The position numbers were made by a program, and so were the translations under genes. Source: Arthrobacter sp. HY1533 (GTDB lineage: Bacteria > Actinomycetota > Actinomycetes > Actinomycetales > Micrococcaceae). From it: DNA of 53,311 bases. Within the stretch, counting starts at the first letter, position 1, and every line of letters begins with the position of its first letter. The DNA lies in the NCBI RefSeq assembly GCF_027568515.1, contig NZ_JANKZF010000033.1:1-53311 (forward strand), in the 5' to 3' direction. This document shows positions 26,918 to 34,436 of the stretch, one piece after another. The notes beneath the pieces were generated by a model. It searched no databases, had not been told where the DNA came from, and saw only the letters and a program-made list of their open reading frames with translations.

Positions 26918-27508
26918 ATGCGGATACTTTTGGAAACACCGCGGCTGGTGTTGCGGGAATTTGCCGAGTCCGATGCCGGGTTTCTTGTGGCGCTGGACGG
27001 GGATCCTTCCGTCATGCGCTACTTGTCCAACGGGACTCCGACGCCCCTCCGGGAAATAGTCGAGGACCACATTCCCGCCTATCTCGCCTACCATCGGGCA
27101 TCGCCGGATTTTGGCTTCTGGGTGGCACAGGATCCGCCAAGCGGTGACTTTCTGGGCTGGTTTCACCTGCGGCCCGGTCCCGGCTGCCCGGACGCTGAAC
27201 CGGAGCTCGGGTACCGCCTGCGCCGCTCCAGCTGGGGCCGGGGCTTGGCGACTGAAGGCAGCCGCGCCCTGATCGACCATGCGTTCCTGCACACCCCCGC
27301 CACCAGGGTTGTGGCGGAGACCATGACCGTTCATGCGGCGTCCCGCAGGGTCATGGAGAAATCGGGCATGCGGCTGGTCAGGCACTTCACCGCCGACTGG
27401 CCAGTGAGGATCGATGGCGACGAACAAGGCGACGTGGAGTACGCCATCGCCCGGGAAGAGTGGTTGGCAGCTCGTCCGCAGGAAGCGGCCCCGCCCCCCG
27501 CGCAGTAG
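26918..27508 (+). CDS. GNAT family N-acetyltransferase (RimJ/RimL-like)
   Basis: A 196-residue acetyl-CoA-dependent acetyltransferase of the RimJ/RimL group. It starts LLETPRLVLREFAESDA, has the acetyl-CoA loop RRSSWGRGLATEGSRALIDHAF and the C-terminal VVAETMTVHAASRRVMEKSGMRLVRHF, all typical. Target (ribosomal protein N-terminus, small amine or other) cannot be told. The start was placed at 26918, where the protein begins like its relatives; CACAAT lies 5 nt upstream, so a leaderless start is possible. It lies 68 bases after the methyltransferase gene and may be co-transcribed. Confidence 0.88.
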   Translation: MRILLETPRLVLREFAESDAGFLVALDGDPSVMRYLSNGTPTPLREIVEDHIPAYLAYHRASPDFGFWVAQDPPSGDFLGWFHLRPGPGCPDAEPELGYRLRRSSWGRGLATEGSRALIDHAFLHTPATRVVAETMTVHAASRRVMEKSGMRLVRHFTADWPVRIDGDEQGDVEYAIAREEWLAARPQEAAPPPAQ

Positions 27509-27561
27509 CGGCGGCCCATCTGCAAGTGGCCGCCCTGCTCGGCGGGCGTGTCTGGTGGCCG

Positions 27562-27741
27562 CTACTTGCCGAACAGGCGGGCGAACCAGCTGCCGGAGGC
27601 GGGTGCCGCATCCTTGGGGGCGTTGCGGTCGCAGCCACAGCGCTTGGACGCAGGAACGTTGGCCATGACGGCGTCCACGTGGTTGCCGCAGCCGGCCCAG
27701 GTGGTCTTGTTGCAGCTCTTGCAGTTGACGGCTCGGCACAT
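27562..27741 (-). CDS. Small Cys-rich protein (59 residues), possible metal or persulfide role
   Basis: A 59-residue frame starting MCRAVNCKSCNKTTWAGCGNHV and ending SGSWFARLFGK. Six Cys (2, 7, 10, 18, 35, 37) and one His suggest a small metal-binding fold. It has an excellent ribosome site, AAGGAG, 7 nt before the ATG. Short actinobacterial proteins with the same MCRAVxCxxCxKTTWxGCGxH start exist as conserved hypotheticals, from recall. Directly upstream are two CsoR/CstR-like operators, so expression is probably induced by copper, another metal, or reactive sulfur. Function unknown. It is convergent with the acetyltransferase gene and lies downstream of the AlkZ-like gene on the same strand. 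Confidence 0.8.
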   Translation of the reverse strand: MCRAVNCKSCNKTTWAGCGNHVDAVMANVPASKRCGCDRNAPKDAAPASGSWFARLFGK

Positions 27742-27762
27742 GCCGGAACTCCTTCTTCTTGG

Positions 27763-27778
27763 ATACCCAGGGGAGTAT
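27763..27778. promoter_or_regulatory. Second, weaker CsoR/CstR-like box
   Basis: ATACCC, AGGGGA, GTAT: a degenerate form of the box at 27796-27813, 22-37 bases before the start of the Cys-rich gene. Confidence 0.4.
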
Positions 27779-27787
27779 GGGCGCTTC

Positions 27788-27821
27788 CCATTCTACATAC
27801 CCCAGGGGGTATGCCATTCTA
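27788..27821. promoter_or_regulatory. CsoR/CstR-like operator flanked by 8-bp direct repeats
   Basis: An 18-bp palindrome, CATACCCC-AG-GGGGTATG (27796-27813), has the G/C tract with AT-rich flanks known from CsoR and CstR operators. It is directly bounded by CCATTCTA on both sides (27788-27795 and 27814-27821). On the minus strand the inner copy reads TAGAATGG, so TAGAAT could be the -10 box, with the palindrome exactly filling the 17-18 bp spacer. Confidence 0.6.
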
Positions 27822-27839
27822 GGTGCCCCGGGCGGCCGC

Positions 27840-28955
27840 CTAGAACCACTCAACGGTGGCCGGCAGCCCCCAAAACGCACCAAACTGCGCGGCCGCGGCC
27901 TCCACCGCGAGGCGCTCCTGGCGGCCCAGGGCCCGCAGGGGAGCCAGCTGCACGCGGGCAACGGAAGCGGCAGGCACGTGCTTCCAGGTTGCCGCCATGA
28001 GGCCGTCGATGAGGACAGGGTGGTAGAACGTTGCCCCTGGTTCCACCCGGAGCCGGGCGGGAGTGAACAGCAGGTGCTTTGACTCAAAGTACGACATCAC
28101 GTACTCGTCGTAGCACTGTGCCAAATCCACCCGCGGCGCGGGAGGGGCAGGCAGCGAAAGGGCTTGCCCCACGCACCACAGCTGCAGGCCCTGAACCTCG
28201 CGCAACTCGAAGCGGCCGGGGGAGTCCTCCACGGCGGCGGCCACCCCCGACCGCGCGTCGGCCATGGGAAGGCCGCTCCACACGGCAAAGTCCTTGACTG
28301 TGGCAGCCCCGCGGGTGGCCAGGTAGCGTTCGGCCAACCGCTTCAGCGCCTCGTCCCGGTCCACCGGCGCACCAGAGGGCACGCGCTCCTCGAACAGGGC
28401 ATGGCTGCGCTGCTTGCCCTGCGATGCGCCGCTGATGATGAGCTGCTCCAGCTCGGCGTGCATCAGGGCGTAGCTGAGCCGGATCCCCGAGGCCTCAATG
28501 CCCGCGGCGGCCAGTGCCTCCTGAAGCTGGCTACGCGTCCTGTGCCGCCCGCCGGCCAGCTCGGCCGCCAGCACCCGGTGCACCTGCGAAAGGACAGCGC
28601 CGTCGAGCCCAAACTTTGCGTAGTAGGCCGTGTTGCTGCGGTGGACGTGCGGGGCCGTCAGTCCCAGCAGCCAGCGGGCGTCGGCCGGCGCCAGGAAATG
28701 CCAGGTGGGGCGCAGCACGTGGGTCCGCAGGATCTCGCCGCGGTCGACGGCGTCAGCCAGGTCCGCGGCGCCGTTGCGTTCCGAGCCGGCTTGCCTGCGC
28801 TGGGCCGTGGCCCACAGTGCGTAGGGGTATTCCTGTGCCTGCATGGCGGTGAAGTGCCCGACTATGCCCCCGGCGCTCGCCGGCAGCGGCGACCACAGTG
28901 CATGGCTGTGCATGCGCAGGGCGGTGACGTCGGCGGGGTCCATGGTCGGTGGCAC
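27840..28955 (-). CDS. AlkZ-like DNA glycosylase / HTH_42 winged-helix protein
   Basis: A 371-residue protein of the AlkZ/YcaQ (HTH_42) superfamily, made of tandem winged helices. The N-terminal MQAQ at residues 38-41 gives the Q-x-Q motif used by AlkZ, the Streptomyces glycosylase that opens azinomycin crosslinks; this is followed by LRTHVLRPTWHFLAPADARWLL, a strong family block. The likely role is repair of bulky alkylated bases or crosslinks. GTG at 28955 was chosen because TACGCT lies 6 nt upstream, giving a leaderless start. No antibiotic cluster is nearby. Confidence 0.8.
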   Translation of the reverse strand: MPPTMDPADVTALRMHSHALWSPLPASAGGIVGHFTAMQAQEYPYALWATAQRRQAGSERNGAADLADAVDRGEILRTHVLRPTWHFLAPADARWLLGLTAPHVHRSNTAYYAKFGLDGAVLSQVHRVLAAELAGGRHRTRSQLQEALAAAGIEASGIRLSYALMHAELEQLIISGASQGKQRSHALFEERVPSGAPVDRDEALKRLAERYLATRGAATVKDFAVWSGLPMADARSGVAAAVEDSPGRFELREVQGLQLWCVGQALSLPAPPAPRVDLAQCYDEYVMSYFESKHLLFTPARLRVEPGATFYHPVLIDGLMAATWKHVPAASVARVQLAPLRALGRQERLAVEAAAAQFGAFWGLPATVEWF

Positions 28956-28961
28956 AGCACC

Positions 28962-28967
28962 AGCGTA
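28962..28967 (-). promoter_or_regulatory. -10 box of the AlkZ-like gene, leaderless start
   Basis: TACGCT on the minus strand, 6 nt, then GTG. Confidence 0.5.
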
Positions 28968-28994
28968 GTCCCGCCGCCCGGGGCTGGCTGCGTG

Positions 28995-29687
28995 CTACGG
29001 GGAAACGTTGGGTTCCGGGCGCAGCTTCTTGAGCCAGAACTCGGTCTGGGCAATGTGGCCCGCCGTTGCGGTGGCGGCCATGGCGGGGTCCTGGCCGCGG
29101 ATGGCATCGACAATGCTGCGGTGGCCCTTGTTGCTCAGCTCCCGCACGGCGGCGCCGTCCCGGCTGTCGAAGATGTTGAAGTGGCGCCCGCGTGAGCGGA
29201 ACAGCCGCATGAGCCCCGCGAGCGTGGAGTTGCCGCCGGCTTCGCAGATGGCCTCGTGGAAGCGGGCATCAAGGTCGGAAATGTCCGAGGAGTTGTCCGT
29301 GGCCTCCATGGCCTCCATGAGCGAGTCCAGCTCCGCGATGAGTTCGGGCAGTGAACGGGCGGCGGCGGCAGCGGCCGCGTGGGATTCCAGTACCCGGCGG
29401 ATTTCAAACAGTTCCAGGACGCTGTCAAAGGGGAAAAGGTCCACAAGCAGGGCGAAGCCCTTGAGGATTTCCGCCGGCTCCAGCGAGGAAACGTACGTAC
29501 CCGAGCCGTGCCGGGCCTCCATGACACCCAGGGCCGACAGTGCCCGGATGGCTTCGCGCAGGGAACTGCGGGACACCCCGAGCTGGGCGGCCAGCTCGCC
29601 CTCGGGCGGGCATTTTTGGCCAGGCGCCAACTCGCCGGAGGCGATCTTGGCACGCAGTCCCTGCATGGCTGTTTCCACTGCACTCAT
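28995..29687 (-). CDS. FadR-subfamily GntR transcriptional regulator
   Basis: A 230-residue regulator. The N-terminal winged helix (LAAQLGVSRSSLREAIRALSALGVMEARHGSGTYVSS) is the GntR signature; the C-terminal FCD domain carries the metal/ligand residues in DLDARFHEAICEAGGN and the final HIAQTEFWL region. The family usually senses organic acids or sugar acids and represses an adjacent catabolic or transport operon. It is divergent from the aminotransferase/ABC operon, its likely target. ATG at 29687 with AGGAG upstream. Confidence 0.92.
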   Translation of the reverse strand: MSAVETAMQGLRAKIASGELAPGQKCPPEGELAAQLGVSRSSLREAIRALSALGVMEARHGSGTYVSSLEPAEILKGFALLVDLFPFDSVLELFEIRRVLESHAAAAAAARSLPELIAELDSLMEAMEATDNSSDISDLDARFHEAICEAGGNSTLAGLMRLFRSRGRHFNIFDSRDGAAVRELSNKGHRSIVDAIRGQDPAMAATATAGHIAQTEFWLKKLRPEPNVSP

Positions 29688-29720
29688 GGCCTTGGCTCCT
29701 CTTGCAACTTCGCTGTTGAC

Positions 29721-29730
29721 GTTCCGGAAC
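29721..29730. promoter_or_regulatory. GTTCCGGAAC palindrome, candidate operator
   Basis: A perfect 10-bp palindrome 34-43 bases upstream of the FadR-type gene, in the divergent control region. Confidence 0.35.
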
Positions 29731-29814
29731 TCATCATATGTGTTTCCCAAGTTGTCCGATCTATCTGGACGTAACATGCAATATATGCTCGATCCATCGC
29801 GAACTATTCCAAAG

Positions 29815-29825
29815 TCATCTGATGA
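29815..29825. promoter_or_regulatory. TCATCTGATGA palindrome, candidate operator
   Basis: A perfect 11-bp palindrome just upstream of the aminotransferase promoter. It could be the FadR-type regulator's site. Confidence 0.35.
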
Positions 29826-29842
29826 ATTTATGGAGTCAGCCC

Positions 29843-29871
29843 TTGTCTTGGGCATTTTTGTGAGATAACTT
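29843..29871 (+). promoter_or_regulatory. Promoter of the aminotransferase/ABC operon
   Basis: TTGTCT (29843-29848), 17-bp spacer, TAACTT (29866-29871). Confidence 0.5.
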
Positions 29872-29906
29872 ACAGGGCATTGATCCCTTTCGACAGAAAG
29901 CCAGCC

Positions 29907-31121
29907 GTGCCCATCTACGCCCCCGCCCCACCCGCCGCCCTGCTTACCCCGGAGGGCAATCCTGCCCTGTCCGACTGGTCCATGACGGCCGGCAAGGTCC
30001 ACCTGAACCACGGCTCCTACGGCGCCGTGCCCCGTGCGGCGCAGGAGCGCCAGCTCCAGCTCAAGGCACAGATGGATGCCAACCCCTGCACCTGGTTCAT
30101 GGGGCAGGCGGCAACGCTGGCCGGCACGCGCACAGGAATTGCCGCATTCCTGCGGGTGCCCGCGGAGGACATGGCCCTTGTCATCAACGCCAGTGCCGGC
30201 GTCACCGCCGTCTACAACTCCCTGCCCTTCACCGAAGGCGCGGAAATCGTCACCACCGACCACACCTACGGGGCGGTGCTGGAGGGCGCCAAGCGCATTG
30301 CTCGCAGGCACAACGGCCGGGTCGCCGTCGCGGAGGTGCCGCTGGATGCGGACGCAGCCCTCGTCGTCGAACTTGTCATGGCTGAGGTCAATGAGCGCAC
30401 GGCCCTGATCGTCATCGACCAGATCACCTCGGCCACCGCCCGCGCCTTCCCCGTGGCGGAAATTGCCAAGGCGGCGGCCGAATGTGGCGTGCCGGTGCTC
30501 GTGGACGGCGCCCACGCGCCGGGCGTGCTGGCCAACCCCGTCCCGGACTTTGAGGGGTTCTGGGTGGGCAACCTGCACAAGTTTGCCTGCGCACCCCGCG
30601 GCACGGCAGCCCTTGTGGCGCGCGGACCGTTCCGCCACCACCTGACGCCGCTGATCGATTCCTGGGGCTTCCCGCATGTCTTCCCGGAGAGCTTTGACCA
30701 TGTGGGCACGCAGGACATCACGTCCTGGATGGCGGCCACGGCGTCCTTTGAAACCATCGAGGAGCGCTACGGCTGGGACAACTTCCGCAGCTACGCCACC
30801 TCGCTGGGTGACTACGCCCAGGGCCTGGTGGCCGGCGCTTTCACTGCGCTGACCGGCGAGGACGCATCCGTGGACGTGGGCATGCCCGTGGACCCGCTGC
30901 GCCTGGTGCGCCTGCCCCGCGGTCTGGCCGAAAGCCACGAGGATTCCCACGCGGTGCGGGCCATGATCTCCGACCGCTTCGACTTCGAAACGGCCATCAC
31001 CACCTTCGGCGGCGCGGGCTACCTGCGCCTGTCGACCCACCTGTACAACACGCCCGCCGACTACGAAGCCTTCGCGGAGCGGGCGGTTCCCGCCCTCGTG
31101 GAGCTGGCGCGGCCACGCTGA
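29907..31121 (+). CDS. Class V aminotransferase-fold PLP enzyme (isopenicillin N epimerase-like)
   Basis: About 404 residues of the class V aminotransferase fold, nearest by eye to CefD-like epimerases and cysteine desulfurase relatives. Seen: KVHLNHGSYGAVPRAAQER at the N-terminus, the PLP-phosphate/Asp region VPVLVDGAHAPG, and the Schiff-base Lys in NLHKFACAPRGTAAL. The reaction cannot be settled from sequence: epimerisation, transamination or C-S/C-N lyase activity are all possible. It leads a co-directional set with a sugar-type ABC importer, so it may act on an imported amino compound. The start is uncertain: GTG at 29907 (AGAAAG upstream) or TTG at 29880, close to the predicted transcript start. 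Confidence 0.82.
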   Translation: MPIYAPAPPAALLTPEGNPALSDWSMTAGKVHLNHGSYGAVPRAAQERQLQLKAQMDANPCTWFMGQAATLAGTRTGIAAFLRVPAEDMALVINASAGVTAVYNSLPFTEGAEIVTTDHTYGAVLEGAKRIARRHNGRVAVAEVPLDADAALVVELVMAEVNERTALIVIDQITSATARAFPVAEIAKAAAECGVPVLVDGAHAPGVLANPVPDFEGFWVGNLHKFACAPRGTAALVARGPFRHHLTPLIDSWGFPHVFPESFDHVGTQDITSWMAATASFETIEERYGWDNFRSYATSLGDYAQGLVAGAFTALTGEDASVDVGMPVDPLRLVRLPRGLAESHEDSHAVRAMISDRFDFETAITTFGGAGYLRLSTHLYNTPADYEAFAERAVPALVELARPR

Positions 31122-31185
31122 ACCGGCGGCCCACACACGTTTTAGGGCGAGCAAGCCCCTCCCACCCCACAATGAAAGGCTTTTC

Positions 31186-32487
31186 ATGAATAAGAAACTC
31201 ACTTCAATGGCTGCCATCGGCGTTGCCGCCGTGCTGGCCCTCTCCGCATGCGGGGGTGGCGCCGGCAAGGATTCAGCCGACGGCAAGGTCACGCTGCAGA
31301 TGGTGGAAAGCCTCACCAACCCCACGCGCACCGACACCATCAAGAAGCTGCTGGCCGGCTTCGAGGCCGAAAACCCGAACATTAAGGTTGAACTGGTCTC
31401 GCCTCCCACGGACTCGGCAGACCAGAAGATCCAGCAGATGCTGCAGTCGGGCAAGGGCATTGACGTGGTGGAGGCACGCGACATCACCGTGGGTTCCTTC
31501 GGCGCCAACAAGTGGCTCTATGACATGACGGCCGACCTGGACGGCTGGGAGGGCTGGGGAGATCTGACCGACAACGCCGTCAACTACTCCAAGCAGGACG
31601 GCAAGACCTACTACATCCCGTACGGCTTCTACGGCCTGTCCCTGTTCTACCGCACCGACCTGGTCAAGGAGGCCGGCTTCGACGGCCCGCCCAAGAGCTG
31701 GACGGACCTGCTGGAGCAGTCCGAGAAGCTCAACGACCCGGCCAAGAACAAGTTCGGCTACGCCTTCCGCGGCGGCCCCAACGCCAACTCCAACGCCGTT
31801 GCCGTCATCGAGGCCTACACGGCCGACAACATTGACAAGGAAAACGCGTTCCTGCTGAAGGACGGCAAGACCATCTTCTCCGCGCCCGAGGCACAGACGG
31901 CCATGGACGACTACCTGGAACTGTTCAAGAAGGGCTCCCCGCCGTCCTCGGTGGCCTGGGGCTACCCGGAAATGGTGCAGGGCTTCAGCAACGGCTCCAC
32001 CGCGTTCCTGCTCCAGGACCCCGAGGTGATTGCCACCATCAAGGAATCCACCTCCGTCAAGGCTGAGCAGTGGAACGTGGCCCCGCTCCTGGTGGGCCCC
32101 ACGGGCAAGGCCATCCAGCCGGTCGCCTCCGCAGGCTGGGGCATCGCCGAAAGCAGCGAGCACAAGCCCGAGGCCGTCAAGCTCATCAAGTACCTGGCCC
32201 AGGGCGAACCCGCCACCACCTTCAGCAAGGAAAACAGCCTGGTCCCGATCCTGAAGTCGGCAGCCAAGGACCCGTACTACAGCGAAGGCCCCTGGGCCGC
32301 CTACGTGACCATGACGGAAAACCCCGACACCTACATCTCGGCCGTCCAGCCGCGCGGCGTGGCCTGGTGGACCGAATGGATCAAGAAGTCCGACGGCGAA
32401 CTGCAGCGCGTCCTGACCGGCAAGATGACCACCAAGGAACTGTTGGCCAGCTGGGACACGTACTGGACCGAAAAGATGGCGGGATAG
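31186..32487 (+). CDS. ABC transporter substrate-binding lipoprotein, family 1 (carbohydrate type)
   Basis: A 433-residue binding protein. The signal peptide ends in the lipobox LALSAC (Cys 22), followed by a Gly-rich tether. The mature part has the family 1 pattern: LLAGFEAENPNIKVELV, YYIPYGFYGLSLFYRTDLVKEAGFDGPPKSWTDLLE and GNGSTAFLLQDPEV-type loops near 270. This family feeds CUT1 importers for oligosaccharides, glycerol-phosphates and similar solutes. It is followed by two permease genes; no ATPase gene is present, so it probably shares a global one such as MsiK, as is common in actinobacteria. Ribosome site GAAAGG, 7 nt. Confidence 0.92.
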   Translation: MNKKLTSMAAIGVAAVLALSACGGGAGKDSADGKVTLQMVESLTNPTRTDTIKKLLAGFEAENPNIKVELVSPPTDSADQKIQQMLQSGKGIDVVEARDITVGSFGANKWLYDMTADLDGWEGWGDLTDNAVNYSKQDGKTYYIPYGFYGLSLFYRTDLVKEAGFDGPPKSWTDLLEQSEKLNDPAKNKFGYAFRGGPNANSNAVAVIEAYTADNIDKENAFLLKDGKTIFSAPEAQTAMDDYLELFKKGSPPSSVAWGYPEMVQGFSNGSTAFLLQDPEVIATIKESTSVKAEQWNVAPLLVGPTGKAIQPVASAGWGIAESSEHKPEAVKLIKYLAQGEPATTFSKENSLVPILKSAAKDPYYSEGPWAAYVTMTENPDTYISAVQPRGVAWWTEWIKKSDGELQRVLTGKMTTKELLASWDTYWTEKMAG

Positions 32488-32493
32488 TCCACC

Positions 32494-33465
32494 GTGACTG
32501 TTGAGACACAGCGGAAGGGGCGGCGCAGGACGGAAACGTCCGGCGCGGCCCCCGAGCCGCACACATTTGTTCCACGCAAGAAGAAGTTCAGCTCCCGGAC
32601 AGGGTGGACCATGCTGGCGTTCATGGCGCCTGCCGCCATTTTCGTGGCCATCTTCACGTACTACCCCATGATCTCCGGCTCCCAGATGGCCTTCCGGCAC
32701 TGGAACCTGAACGACCTCTCCGACACCTCCTGGATTGGCCTGGACAACTTCAAGGCGCTCTTTGAGAACCCGGAGTTCGGCACCATAGTCCGCAACACCG
32801 TGGTCTGGGTGGTTGGTTCGCTGGTTCCGCAGGTGGTGATTGGCTTCGCCCTGGCGTTGTTCCTCAAGCGCAAGTTCCGCTTCCGCAGCGGCTACCAGGC
32901 GTTCATCTTCTTCCCCTGGGCCGTGTCCGGCTTCCTCATCGGCATGCTGTTCCGCTGGATGTTCAACGCCGAGTTTGGCGTGGTCAACGACCTCCTGATG
33001 AAAACCGGCCTGATCGACACCCCGGTGCCGTGGCTGGCCTCGCCCGGCTTTGCCATGACGGCCATCATCGTTGCCAACATTTGGTACGGCGTGACGTTCT
33101 TCGCCATCATGATCCTGGCCGCGCTGCAGTCGGTGTCCGATGAAATGTACGAGGCAGCCGCGATTGACGGGGCGGGCAAGGTGCGCACGTTCTTCAGCAT
33201 CACCCTGCCGGCCATTTCCGTGACGCTGGGGCTGACCATCCTGCTTCGCGTGATCTGGATCTTCAACTTCCCCGACATCATCTGGGCCATGACCGGCGGC
33301 GGACCGGCCGACCAGACGCACATCATCACCACCTACATGATCAAGATCACCCAGGAGGGCGACTACGGCCAGGCCTCGGCGCTGGGCCTGATTGTGGTCT
33401 TCACGCTGATGCTGTTCGCCGTCTTCTACCTGATGGCCATGCGGCCCCGAAAGGCCAAGCAATGA
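32494..33465 (+). CDS. ABC sugar permease, MalF-type
   Basis: A 323-residue inner-membrane permease with six predicted helices. The cytoplasmic EAA loop that contacts the ATPase reads DEMYEAAAIDGAGKVRTFFSITLPAI. An N-terminal basic stretch precedes the first helix (WTMLAFMAPAAIFVAIFTYYP). The GTG start lies 6 bases after the stop of the binding-protein gene. It pairs with the next permease. Confidence 0.92.
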   Translation: MTVETQRKGRRRTETSGAAPEPHTFVPRKKKFSSRTGWTMLAFMAPAAIFVAIFTYYPMISGSQMAFRHWNLNDLSDTSWIGLDNFKALFENPEFGTIVRNTVVWVVGSLVPQVVIGFALALFLKRKFRFRSGYQAFIFFPWAVSGFLIGMLFRWMFNAEFGVVNDLLMKTGLIDTPVPWLASPGFAMTAIIVANIWYGVTFFAIMILAALQSVSDEMYEAAAIDGAGKVRTFFSITLPAISVTLGLTILLRVIWIFNFPDIIWAMTGGGPADQTHIITTYMIKITQEGDYGQASALGLIVVFTLMLFAVFYLMAMRPRKAKQ

Positions 33466-34298
33466 TTGACAAGCAAACAACCTTTGGCCGCGTGTCCAAG
33501 ATTGTGTTCCTGGCGCTTAGCCTTGTGGTGACGGTCTTCCCGCTGTACTGGATTGTTGTCACCTCGCTCAAGGCACCGGGCGCCATCTACGAGCTGCCGC
33601 TGAAGTACTGGCCCACCGAGGTCTCCTTCGAGAACTACATCGGCCTGTTCACCAAGTCCGACTTTGGCCAGTACATGGTCAACAGCCTGCTGGTGGCCAC
33701 GGTCGCCGCCACGGTGGCCACGCTCATTTCGCTGCTGTCCGCCTACGTGCTGGCGCGCTTCCAGTTCGCCGGCCGCGGCGCCGTCATGGCCGCGTTCCTG
33801 CTGACCCAGATGATCCCGGGCTTCATTGCCCTGGGCCCGCTGTACATGATGATGAGCAAGTTCGATCTTGTGGACTCCAAGACGGGCCTGATCCTGGTCT
33901 ACATCGCCATCTGCATCCCGTTCTGCACCATCATGCTGCGCGGCTTCTTCGAGAACGTGCCCGATGCGCTGGAGGAGGCGGCCATGATCGACGGCTGTTC
34001 CCGCCTTTCCGCATTGTTCCGCGTGCTGGTGCCCGTCATGCTCCCGGGCATCGCGGCCAGCTTCATCTTCAACTTCGTCAACTGCTGGAACGAGCTGTTC
34101 CTGTCGGTGACGCTGATGAACAGCGACGAGAACAAGACCATCCCCACGGCCCTGGCCGGCTTCATCTCCAGCTTCAACATCGACTGGGGTGCCATGTCCG
34201 CCGCGGCCGTGCTGACGGTGGTGCCCACCCTGGCGATCTTCGCCTTCGCCAGCAAGTTCATTGTGCAGGGCCTCACGGCAGGAGCCGTCAAGGGCTAA
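33462..34298 (+). CDS. ABC sugar permease, MalG-type
   Basis: A 278-residue permease with six helices; EAA loop PDALEEAAMIDGCSRLSALFRVLVPVMLPG. Its ATG overlaps the stop of the preceding permease gene (ATGA), showing translational coupling. It is the last gene of the unit; a very long hairpin follows 22 bases later. Confidence 0.92.
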   Translation: MIDKQTTFGRVSKIVFLALSLVVTVFPLYWIVVTSLKAPGAIYELPLKYWPTEVSFENYIGLFTKSDFGQYMVNSLLVATVAATVATLISLLSAYVLARFQFAGRGAVMAAFLLTQMIPGFIALGPLYMMMSKFDLVDSKTGLILVYIAICIPFCTIMLRGFFENVPDALEEAAMIDGCSRLSALFRVLVPVMLPGIAASFIFNFVNCWNELFLSVTLMNSDENKTIPTALAGFISSFNIDWGAMSAAAVLTVVPTLAIFAFASKFIVQGLTAGAVKG

Positions 34299-34320
34299 AG
34301 GCTTCGAGCCCCTTTCCAAC

Positions 34321-34408
34321 GCGGCATCACTTAACGCTGGCTTTTCACGAATGCGGCACCACCAAGGTGGTGCCGCATTCGTGAAAAGTGGACGTTAAGT
34401 GGTGCCGC
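34321..34408. terminator. 88-nt hairpin between convergent operons
   Basis: Inner perfect 23-bp arms (34341-34363 and 34366-34388), a 4-nt by 4-nt internal loop, and outer 16-nt arms (34321-34336 and 34393-34408) with a single mismatch. It ends the ABC operon (+) and probably the response-regulator operon (-). Confidence 0.85.
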
Positions 34409-34412
34409 GTCT

Positions 34413-34436
34413 GGGGTGGGGCGGGGCGGGGCGGGG
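34413..34436 (+). other. Five-run G-quadruplex motif
   Basis: Five GGGG runs (34413, 34418, 34423, 34428, 34433) separated by single bases T, C, C, C. It abuts the stop codon of the response-regulator gene on the opposite strand and follows the long hairpin. Confidence 0.75.
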
